Origin: Musa acuminata AAA Group | Lineage: Eukaryota; Streptophyta; Magnoliopsida; Zingiberales; Musaceae | Reading direction: 5' to 3' | NCBI RefSeq assembly: GCF_036884655.1 | Contig: NC_088347.1 | Coordinates: 14,141,501 to 14,205,500 of the forward strand | DNA: 64,000 nucleotides | Part shown: positions 56,198 to 64,000 of the stretch, in pieces | Layout: each line of letters starts with the position of its first letter | Position numbering within the stretch: the stretch's first letter is position 1 | Made by a program: the position numbers and the translations under genes | The notes under the pieces: model-generated | What the model was told of the DNA's origin: nothing | Seen by the model: only the letters and a program-made list of their open reading frames with translations | The model's database searches: none

Positions 56198-56202
56198 GTA
56201 TA

Positions 56203-56415
56203 TTGATGACTTCATGCATTGAATTAAATATTTTATATATATTTGTATGATGGTTTAAATGTTTTTCATAACATGTGATGAATCTTCCTTGGATTTGGGA
56301 TAATCCAAGTGTTCTATCAATGACATATTGATAGGGGGAGTTTGGTTAAACTCCGAAGAGTTAAGGTTAACTCCATTAGTCATCAATTAGTTGTCATCAT
56401 AAAAAAGGGAGAGAT
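56203..56415 (+). mobile_element. 3' internal end and PPT of element E
   Basis: Continuation of E after D. It contains CATATTGATAGGGGGAGTTT and ends AAAAAGGGAGAGAT (56402-56415), the PPT, abutting the 3' LTR. Confidence 0.8.
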
Positions 56416-58026
56416 TGTTGAATCTCAGATTTTGATGATGAAACTAATTGATTGTGTTTAGATGTTTAACAGCATTTTGAGTGATGCAGGTCTACTCGAT
56501 CAGGATTAGACAATTAACGCAGGAGGAATTGACGTTGCACCGGAGGAGATCACGTTAGGATATTGGATGGCAGAAGGCTTCGGACGTCGAGCATCGGGCC
56601 AAGAGCGGAATTGCGCCAAGGATATCGGGGTTGCGGAGGTCAACCACCGATTGGGCAATAAGCCGCAAGAGAGGACGATGCGCTAAAGAATCGGACGAAG
56701 CGCCAACCAATGACGTGTCGGGCAACAGAATGTCAATTCGCTTTGTAATAATTGTCTAGATCGGAGTAGAGTTTTGGCTTGTGTGTGCAGAATTAACTAC
56801 GATAACAATGAATACATAAAGTGAAAAAAAGTGTCGGGGTCAAGCACGAAAGATTCGTTGCGAGTTCGAGAGTTCGACGGAAGTCCGAAGGTTCGTCAGG
56901 AATGCTGTCAGAACTAGCCGAGAATGAGTAGGGAGCTTGCCGAAGGGTTTTTCGAAAGCTCGCCGGAAGGTTCGTTGGAAGTTCATGAAGATTGCTGAGA
57001 AAGATCGGAGCTTGCCGAAGAAGCTCGTTGGAACTCGCCAAGATCAAATCGTGAAGTCTAAGAGCTTGCTGGGAGTCCGCAGAATGGTTTTCGAGAGTTT
57101 ATCGGAAAACCGCCGAAAGTTCGCCGGAAGAAGTCTTGACTTGCGGACTTTGTAATAGCTTAGGAAATATCTTTAAATTCATAGTTAGCACATTAATTAG
57201 GACTAAGATTAAAAGATAATCCTATATCCTGGTTAGGGGCCAATTGGGCCCAAAATTAGACTTGGTTTGGGCTAAATTTAAAGCCCAACCAGTGAACCCG
57301 AGACCCAAGCGATGGCACCGCCTGGACTAGGCGGTGGCACCACCCAGCACCCGAGAGCCAAGCGATGGCACCACCTGGGTTGGGCGGTGGCACCGCTTGG
57401 CTGGGCGGTGGCACCACTAATCCACTGTTAGTGTCAGACACTAACAGGCGGTGGCACTGCCAGCATCGGGAACTAAAGAGAATTCAAATTTTGGAGCCCA
57501 AATTTGAATCCTCTTGAGGCCTATAAATACCCCTCAAATCTCAACTAAGATTACAACTTTTTGAGAAGCAATTGATTGAGAGAAAGGTCTTAGAAAAGTC
57601 TTAGCAAGTCTTGTTTTCAATTTGCTAGTGTTCACCTCCTTCTTTCTTGCTGAAAATCTGTAAGAGAGTGAACCGCTTATAAAGAGTTGTAAGAGGGGTA
57701 TTTACCCTTCCCTTTCAAGAGATTTGCGAGTGGAAGGTGGGAGCCTCATCGAAGAGGGGCCTCGCAAGTGGATATAGGTCATTTGACCGAACCACTTTAA
57801 AATCGGCGTGATCTCTGGTTTGCATTTCATTATTGCTATTTACATTACTGCAAACCTTCTTAAGTGCTTTATTTCCTCATTATCTTTGCAGCATACCTTT
57901 ACGAATACGCATTCAAGTTAAGCTTTTCAAGTTCAGTTTTTATCGTATGAAAGATTTGTCAAAACCGACGTTTTAATCCGCTGCACTAATTCACCCCCCC
58001 CTCTTAGTGTCACTCCAATCCTAACA
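56416..58026 (+). repeat. 3' LTR of element E
   Basis: TGTTGAATCTCAGATTTTGA to CTTAGTGTCACTCCAATCCTAACA-like at 58026, 1611 bp. GTTCG/GCCGGAAG block 56850-57140, GGCGGTGGCACC repeats 57300-57465, TATA box 57522-57527. Close to the 5' LTR except for its start and small indels. Confidence 0.9.
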
Positions 58027-58991
58027 GCCCCGCTCCCCTTCTCCACCACCACCGTCGCTGTAGGGTAACCCGTTCTCCACCACCGCCACTGCTTCTCAAA
58101 CAGGGTGACTCACCACCCCACCGCTGCCCCTACTTCCCGGTAGCCCGCACCCCTGCTTCCCTTCTTCCCCACCGCCGCTGCAAGACAACTCCTTCTCCAC
58201 CACCGTCGCTGCTTCTCGGCCGCTCAACCACCGCCGCCGCTGCTCCCCAGCCAGCAACCTTCCCTCCTCACTACCCCATCTCGCTCAACCACTGCCGCTG
58301 CTTCCCGACTGCTCGACCACCACCACTGTAGGGCAACCCATTCTCCACCACCATCGTTGCTCCCCGGCCACCAACCTCCCCCTCTCCAGCACCGCTATTG
58401 CTTCTCAAACAAGGCGACTCACCTCCCCACTACCGCCCTTGCTTCTCGGCAGCTCGTACTCCTACTTCAGTCCGCACCCTGGTTCCCTTCTTCCCTACCG
58501 TCGCTGCAAGGCAACTCCTTCCCCACCGTCGTCGCTACTTCTCAGTCACTCGACCACCGCTGCTGCTGCTCCCCGGCCAGCGAACTTCCCTCCTCGCTGC
58601 CCCATCTCGCTCGAGCGAGAAGGGCCATGGCCGCTACTTCGCAGCTAGCGGACCACCCCTCTCATCGCTTCTACTGTCGGTGACATTGCCCCTAGTCGCG
58701 ACCCTCGCTGCCTCCTCCTCGACCATTATCGTCGCTACTCCCCAGTTAGTGACCTTTCTTCCTCACATCTTTGCGCTACCCTGCCTCAACTCCAACAACG
58801 CACGCACCACCGATTCCCCTTCTCAACCTCAATTGCTTCAATGTCGCCTCCCTCCCCACAACGATAGAAATAGGGCAGCAACTCTTCCTCCTCATAGCGA
58901 CCGCAACACTTCCCTCGGCGTCTGTTTCCTCGATAGCTTCGAGTTGACATCAAAAATAAGAACTAGGGATTACATATTTGTAGTCTTACGC
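58027..58991 (+). mobile_element. C-rich leader of Ty3/Gypsy element F
   Basis: Pyrimidine- and C-rich simple sequence (CCACCACCGCCGCTGC, TGCTTCTCGGC, CTTCCCCACCG words) up to about 58930, then ordinary sequence to the gag ATG. Several long overlapping frames (for example 58357-58683 and 58398-59006) stay open only because stop codons are rare in such composition; I do not call them genes. Confidence 0.6.
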
Positions 58992-59850
58992 AATGGCTAC
59001 CGATAACTCAATGAAAGCACAAATAGAAGCATTGAATATCAAAATTGAGAATTGGCTGCAAAGAAACATTTAATGATTTCAAAAAGAGCCTACTGGAGAG
59101 CCTCAGCAAATTTCAATAAGATTGGAGCTCAAGTTCTATATTGAATAGATCCGGAGATACAGAAAAAGGGCCCCAAGATTGTGACACAAACTACCCATGC
59201 ATTAAGGTAGAATTTTCGAGATGAGAAGATGGGGATCTAACCAGTTGGATCTCAAGGGTAGAAATTTTTTTTCATTTTCATAGGACCCTAAAAGAATCCA
59301 AGGTAGAAATTACCTCAATCCAGCTAGACAGAAATGTAATCCAGTGGCGTGATTGGTATGAAACATGCCATAGAGTTTCTTCATGGGAGCAGTTCAAGAG
59401 AAGGCTTCTTGTTCGTTTTGGCCTATCTAAATATGAGAATATTGATGGACAGCTCACTAAAATTCATCAGACTTCTACAGTGTTAGAATATCATAGCATG
59501 TTTGAAAGATCATCAAATCAAGTCAAAGATTAGTTTGAGCGACAACTAGTGGACACATTTATTGAAGGACTTAATCTAAATATTCGGTGTGAAGTCAAAG
59601 CTCATCAACCCTGCACTATGATCGCTGCGATATCATTTGCATGTTTACATGAGCAAAAAATCAATAGGGAAAATCGTCAGAATAGAAGTGACAACAAATA
59701 GATGATCAACAAGCCACCCGCCCCATCTATTCCCAACCGGAACCCTAAACACTCAAAGACTAACCCGAGAAGAACTTAAGGAAAGATCAGTGAAGGGTTT
59801 ATGCTGGCATTGTGATGAAAAATAGAGTAGGGAGCACCGATGTAAATAAT
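58992..59850 (+). pseudogene. Degraded Ty3/Gypsy gag of element F
   Basis: The ATG at 58992 opens ATDNSMKAQIEALNIKIENW, then stops after 27 codons. Further gag pieces at 59390-59700 read LLVRFGLSKYENIDGQLTKI, TSTVLEYHSMFERSSNQVKD (then a stop) and FERQLVDTFIEGLNLNIRCE, the retrotransposon gag (PF03732-like) core. Near 59800-59845 a knuckle relic CWHCDEK-stop-SREHRC follows. Several stops and frameshifts make it non-functional. Confidence 0.75.
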
Positions 59851-59861
59851 GACAACTTCTT

Positions 59862-60197
59862 ATGATTGAACTAATTGAGGTGCCACCGAAAGCTTATAAT
59901 ATAGACTCTGATCATGAAGGTATGGATTCTGATGATGATGTTGGACCTATCATACATACAGTGTATGCATTAGCCGGCTACTCTAACCCGCAGACTATAA
60001 AAGTTAGAGGAACTTTGGAACATCAACATGTTACATTTTTTATTGATACTGGTAGCACTAACAATTTTATGGACAGTAAGGTTGCCGATCGATTGGCCTA
60101 CCACATTGAAGACTATAACAAATTTAAAGTAAAAGTCATCGATGGATGGATTTTAACCTATAATAGCAAGTGCTTAAAGATTAAGTTGACTTTGTAG
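59862..60197 (+). pseudogene. Ty3/Gypsy aspartic protease region of element F
   Basis: An open 111-codon piece with VRGTLEHQHVTFFIDTGSTN, where DTG is the aspartic protease active site, followed by NFMDSKVADRLAYHIE. This is the usual Ty3/Gypsy pattern FIDSGSTHNF. Acidic residues before it (DSDHEGMDSDDDV) match the gag-protease linker. It is not joined to a complete gag or RT. Confidence 0.85.
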
Positions 60198-60594
60198 GGC
60201 CAAAAGTTGTTTGTGGACTTTTTTTTTATACCCTTAGAAGATTTTGAAGTAGTGCTTAGAATTGAATGGCTATCAACCCGGGTGATGTTTCATATAATTT
60301 TTCTAAACTAATCATAAGGTTTTTTATTAATGGAAAGCAGGTGATCCTAAAGGGAAGACGAGGAAGTAAGGTCATAATTGCCACTAGCCATCGGATGGAG
60401 AGGGTTTTTCATAAGACTACAATACCAAAAAGCTAACATATTGCTTATACTATCAAGAAATGGAGACTATACTTACTCGATCAACGGGTTGTGATGCGCC
60501 GTAGATACCCTGTGATTAAAGTGTTGAAAGAGAAACTCTCCGAGTTTGATGCTGCTCAGCCTTGAGGACAAGGCTGATTTGAAGAGGGAGGAAT
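60198..60594 (+). pseudogene. Remnant after protease: RT, RNase H and integrase deleted; PPT
   Basis: After the protease, DFEVVLRIEWLSTRVMF and similar pre-RT words are visible to about 60420. The sequence then passes directly to LSLEDKADLKREEL-like pol C-terminal codons (60547-60590) and the PPT GAAGAGGGAGGAAT at 60581-60594. About 3 kb of pol are missing. Confidence 0.7.
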
Positions 60595-61140
60595 TGTTAG
60601 GACCCTTTTATTTTATGAGTTTTTGAATAATATTTATTGAGTTTGCTTAGTTCAGTTAGAGTTGGGTAGAGGTTTATTTAATATTTATTTATTATTAAGA
60701 TTTTAAGTCTTGGTGAACTCTAGGTGGAACTCTATAAATAGTGATATAATCATTTCTTTTCGACAGATAATAAAAATATTATTCAGTATTTTGATAAAGC
60801 TTAGGAGGCCAATCCCCTCGAAGTGATAAGGAGGCTAATCCCCTCAAAGTTATCATTCTCTTTTCTCCCATTTCTTCCATGATAAAACCCTAGGATCTTA
60901 TCACAATCATAGCTAAGCTAGACATAGAAAATTATTGTAATTATCTTTGACTTAGTACCTTGATTGATCTTGTAGCATATATGTAAATTACAATGTAAAA
61001 TAATGAAACGAACATATCAGCAATCACAGCAGCTTTGTATCTCTTCACTTTTCTCTACTATTCTTCATATAGCTGCTTCCATCCAACCGGAAGACTCCAC
61101 ATCCCCCATATACAATGCAACACAGTAGTTGTTGGACAAC
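60595..61140 (+). mobile_element. 3' LTR of Ty3/Gypsy element F (right end approximate)
   Basis: Starts TGTTAGGACCCTTTTATTTT after the PPT. The first 250 bp match 40972-41221, including the TATA box in GGAACTCTATAAATAGTG (about 60726-60743). The right end is not certain; candidates lie between 61000 and 61175. Confidence 0.7.
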
Positions 61141-62215
61141 GCACACCCGAGACATCCTCCACACTCGGCAACAAATGGGGACAATTTAGAAAAATTTGAT
61201 GGTCACCATCTTTATCAACATTTTGTCAGATTGTAACCCTCTTAATTCTTCCTACTACCCTTTCAATTCTGTGAAGCACTGTCCATTTAGGGAATTACTG
61301 TCCATTCAGATGCTTTGCTACTGCCTGAGCTGAAATAACATGGAGATCAAATATTTTCAGAGTGCAGCACCAATATCATCGAACAGTTCCTTGGCGAGGG
61401 AGACGTCCTTTTGTTTTTTGTTTTCGAATTGGAGAAAGAAACTTAATGATAACTACCATTTTTGTCCTTCCCACCTTTAAGAAGATGAGACGCAAACCCA
61501 CAAACAACCTTGTTCTATTACCACAAGAAACCTTTAATGACCAAACAACTGTGGTATCTGAAGTTTAATTTTCATGAGAGCTTCCTCAAACAAAAAATCT
61601 GCAGCTAGTTATTTCCCTGAAACAAAAACTGCTACAGGGTGAATTCTCTTTGTGCGTGTTCTTTCTGTTTGTCTGAACAGAGGGAGAGGAGGATGAGTAT
61701 GTGCGTGCCTACTCAGCATGATCTAGGAGTTGCCAAAAGCAACTGAAAGAGATCCCCACCATACCTAATTGGAAGAGAGGGACCAGGGGGCATCAAATCG
61801 GCGCAACACCATGAAGGCCAAATGAGAGGCAGACCGAACTCCGCCGGACTGCATGGCTGTCGGGTGGGCCACCCGCTGTCCCCCGACAGCCTTCGTGCAT
61901 CCATCAGATCAGGTGGGCGGAATGATCCTTGTTGGCCGCATCAGCTAATTAGCATCAACCACCAAGTTGTACCGTATCCATCATGCATGGGTCCATGAGA
62001 TGACGCTTGAAGCTAAATCTTTTCTTAGATTTCTTTACCCATTGCCGCCTCAAAGATTTCAGGGGATGATGCCATCTTCTCCTCTGTAATTTTCTAGGGG
62101 TGGTTTAGTCCATCAAAAATGGCCGAAATAAGAGAGAGAGAAAGAAGGGGGCCGATCTATTGGTAAGTGCACATTTGGACAGAAGGAAATAATGGAATAA
62201 ACAGAAGGTTTTGAG
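61141..62215. other. Non-repetitive intergenic DNA upstream of the kinase gene
   Basis: No gene or transposon recognised. Small frames (61362-61568, 61713-61904) have no known features. It contains a GA-rich run near 62132-62150 (GAGAGAGAGAAAGAAGGGGG), common in plant promoters. This is the likely promoter region of the downstream kinase, but I cannot point to a clear TATA box. Confidence 0.4.
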
Positions 62216-63264
62216 CTTTAACTTTGACCACTCTCCCTTCTCTCCATGAACTTTACGCACACCCACACACAAATTGCCAAGTCGAAAACACTTTTGAAGC
62301 TGCCCCTTTCTCCCTTGAATCCTTTCCCTTGGCCAAACTCCCTTTCTTACCTCTCTTCATTTGTGGAGTCTGGGAAGAACATCCCATATTTGCCGATCTG
62401 AAGTCCTAAAGGTGCGACCTTTGCTGCTCTTTTCCTTTTTCTGTTTAGTTCTTTCTCGTTCTCTTTGGTTTCAGAAGGTTGGATCTTTGCTTTGGGGCTT
62501 AGATCTTTACTTTGTGCTTTGGGGTTGACGATCCGGAGGTCTTACTGAAGAAGGTTCTTCCCCTTTGCTGTTGGTTTGCATCGATAAACCCCTTTTTGCT
62601 GCTATGGTTTCTTTTCTTTTTCTGGTTGACTTGATCTGTGGTTCTTTATCTGTGATCTCTTCTCCATTTCTCTCTTTCCCTCTCATTACTGAGATTTTTT
62701 AGGGTTTAAGGGAAATTTTTTGCCATATAAAGGTGTTGATGCCTTAATCCAAGGCTGCATCTGGTCCTTTGGTAAAGAAAAGTTACTTGACTGCATAGAT
62801 CTTGACAATTCTCCTTATGGATCTTGACAACTCTAAACTCGTTTCTTGATCTTGTCATGTTATAATATGCTTTTACGATTGGTTTTCACATAAAACTCTG
62901 TGGTTACTTTCTTCATCTTCTGTTTTCCTTAAATTATGGCTTTCAAGCCTCTTATCTGATATGCTTGCTGGTTAACTCAAAATTTTCTTTTCTGTGCAGT
63001 GTACATATTTCCATCTATGAGACTGCCTTGCTCATCAACAAAGAAAACTTCTGAATGAATAGCAGTGGAAAGAGACTTATTTCTTGAATATTTGATAAAT
63101 CATCTATGTTATATGCGATGGCAGAGTCCATCTTGGGTAGATCTACTGAGGATGGAGACAGAAGTTTGATTCTTTAGTTGGATGCTGCATATCTTGTTTC
63201 AATCTATTAGTAACTTGGTGGTCACATTTCCCAGTAGCTAAACAAGTATTTCAAATAGATATCG
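62216..63264 (+). promoter_or_regulatory. 5'UTR of the kinase gene with a probable intron and uORFs
   Basis: The CT-rich start near 62228-62245 and the pyrimidine-rich composition suggest a transcribed leader. A donor candidate lies at CTAAAG/GTGCGA (exon ends about 62410). An acceptor candidate is TTTTCTTTTCTGTGCAG/TG with exon start at 63000, preceded by a long T-rich tract. In the second leader exon three small frames precede the kinase ATG: 63017-63058 (13 aa), 63055-63087 (10 aa) and 63106-63177 (23 aa). An in-frame TAG at 63256-63258 shows that the coding region starts at 63265. Exon limits are inferred from motifs only. Confidence 0.55.
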
Positions 63265-64000
63265 ATGGCTTCAAACACTGCCTCACGAACCAGATCTGAG
63301 CACCAAGCTGAAGAAACTGGGAGTCACAAAATAGAACCAAATTCCTGTAAAACTTCACAAATTTTGAAGCTAAGTGAATCGGTTCCTGCTGCAGCCAAAG
63401 GAACTGTAATTGTAAATCAGACCTTGTCAAAGCATGCTGTGAAAAAAGACAGCTCGGAAGATGGGAAACCAAATCACTATCAGGAGCGATCATTTGACAC
63501 TTCTTTTGAAACTAGTGACACCGATCCCTCAAGTAGTCAGAAACAGCCAATATCCACGGGACTAAATGAGGGGATGGCCATGGATGTTGGAGATCAAGAA
63601 AAAAAGAGCTCCGAACAGAGTCACAATGATAGCTTCGCATATGCCAAAGTTAGCGATGGGACCAGCAGTCTCACAAAGACCAGTGGAAGTGCTAAGGTGA
63701 GCGACCGAGCTGACTTTGTTGAGAGTGGAAAAAGTAGTATGTGCAGGGCTAGTACAAGCAGTGATGTCAGTGATGAGAGCTCATGCAGCAGCATGAGTAG
63801 CAGAATAACCAAGCCTCATAAAGCAAATGATTCAAGATGGGAAGCCATTCAAACAATCCGCTCAAGAGATGGGATTCTGGGTTTGAGCCATTTTAGGTTG
63901 CTAAAGAAATTAGGATGTGGCGATATTGGTACTGTGTATCTCTCAGAGTTGAGTGGAATGGGAAGTTATTTTGCAATGAAGGTTATGGATAAGGGATCAC
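63265..64000 (+). CDS. D6PKL: D6PK-like AGC (AGCVIII) serine/threonine protein kinase, N-terminal part
   Basis: Open from ATG 63265 to the window edge (245 codons and one base), so the 3' part is missing. Plant AGCVIII kinases of the D6PK group phosphorylate PIN auxin exporters at the plasma membrane; the substrate here is inferred from the family. Residues 1-185 are a Ser/Thr-, Glu- and Lys-rich, probably disordered extension, with a Ser-rich run at 163-179. Then [13 protein letters not shown] (191 onward), [13 protein letters not shown], the glycine loop G217-C-G219-D-I-G222-T-V, LSELSG, and the ATP-binding lysine in [10 protein letters not shown] (K239). The GCGDIG loop with LSELSG is typical of this plant group, in contrast to PKA-like loops. 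The first ATG is used: an in-frame stop lies 9 bases upstream. The DFD-type motif, insertion domain and C-terminal FxxF cannot be checked. Codon use and composition differ from the AT-rich repeats to the left. Confidence 0.92.
   Translation, partial: MASNTASRTRSEHQAEETGSHKIEPNSCKTSQILKLSESVPAAAKGTVIVNQTLSKHAVKKDSSEDGKPNHYQERSFDTSFETSDTDPSSSQKQPISTGLNEGMAMDVGDQEKKSSEQSHNDSFAYAKVSDGTSSLTKTSGSAKVSDRADFVESGKSSMCRASTSSDVSDESSCSSMSSRITKPHKANDSRWEAIQTIRSRDGILGLSHFRLLKKLGCGDIGTVYLSELSGMGSYFAMKVMDKGS

Larger units (their letters stand above)
41222..58026 (+). mobile_element. SIRE-type gag-only element E, split by element D
   Basis: Parts: 5' LTR 41222-42808, PBS 42811-42822, gag 42859-43800, AT-rich internal DNA 43801-46560, element D, internal 56203-56401, PPT 56402-56415, 3' LTR 56416-58026. 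Without D and one copy of its TSD it is about 7.2 kb. The LTRs (1587 and 1611 bp) are similar but the 5' copy has a rearranged start. No TSD is evident: left flank CCAAG, right flank GCCCC. Like C and M it encodes only the short gag, with no pol motif in the internal region. Confidence 0.88.

Noticed and set aside
58357..59006. Three overlapping frames up to 202 codons in the C-rich stretch as a plant gene
   Set aside because: Composition alone keeps them open, codons are low-complexity, and the position between an LTR and a Gypsy gag fits a leader.
59862..60197. Endogenous pararetrovirus (caulimovirid) because of an isolated DTG protease and RT pieces at 13344-13673
   Set aside because: Both sit next to LTRs, PPTs and Ty3/Gypsy integrase or gag; no movement protein or coat protein motifs are present.
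62224..62409. Small protein MTTLPSLHEL... (61 aa) upstream of the kinase
   Set aside because: It falls in the inferred CT-rich 5'UTR exon and ends at the likely splice donor; more simply a leader sequence.

Overview
This window is plant nuclear DNA. A partial AGC-type protein kinase gene sits at the right edge, and nearly everything to its left is nested, mostly decayed LTR retrotransposons. The kinase (N-terminus typical of plant D6PK-like AGCVIII kinases), the tRNA-iMet type primer binding sites (TGGTATCAGAGC) and the SIRE/Maximus-type Copia proteins all point to an angiosperm. The high SIRE load and long GC-rich LTR modules would fit a monocot such as a Zingiberales (Musa-like) genome, but that is inference. 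I see no tRNA, rRNA, CRISPR or bacterial-type operon.

Layout. 1-3295: SIRE LTR, remnant and LTR (+). 3296-5779: degraded Copia (-) and its probable leader. 5780-13790: Ty3/Gypsy element L (-), split inside its integrase by SIRE element M (6959-12577, -). 13795-27735: Ty3/Gypsy element K (+: LTR, PBS, 2.5 kb leader, first codons of gag). K's LTR is split by solo SIRE LTR B (14104-24957, TSD AAGGG), which is itself split at its TATA box by SIRE element C (15048-23817, TSD ATAGG). 27736-37889: broken SIRE pieces J (-), I (+), H (-) and P (+), including a clean solo LTR (33427-34730, TSD TCTTT) inside an LTR of H. 37890-40971: degraded Copia G (+). 40972-61140: Gypsy element F (+), split by SIRE element E (41222-58026, +), which is split by near-complete SIRE element D (46561-56197, -, TSD GTATA). 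61141-64000: non-repetitive DNA with the kinase promoter side, 5'UTR with a probable intron, and the first 245 codons.

How the parts relate. D carries gag, protease, integrase, reverse transcriptase and RNase H and resembles the autonomous partner, although a stop codon and a small frameshift break it between gag and integrase. C, E and M share LTR, PBS and PPT signals with D but encode only a shortened gag. That gag lacks both zinc knuckles, ends in all three at the same residues (YFEIT-stop), and is followed by 2-3 kb of AT-rich non-coding DNA. They look like one non-autonomous gag-only family mobilised in trans; C is young (nearly identical LTRs, perfect TSD, intact gag frame). This family, its repeat-rich LTRs (an 18-bp array on one side of the TATA box and GAGCTC/GGCGGT repeats on the other) and the reiterated PPT-like motifs are the most interesting content. 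Insertion order read from nesting: F before E before D; K before B before C; L before M.
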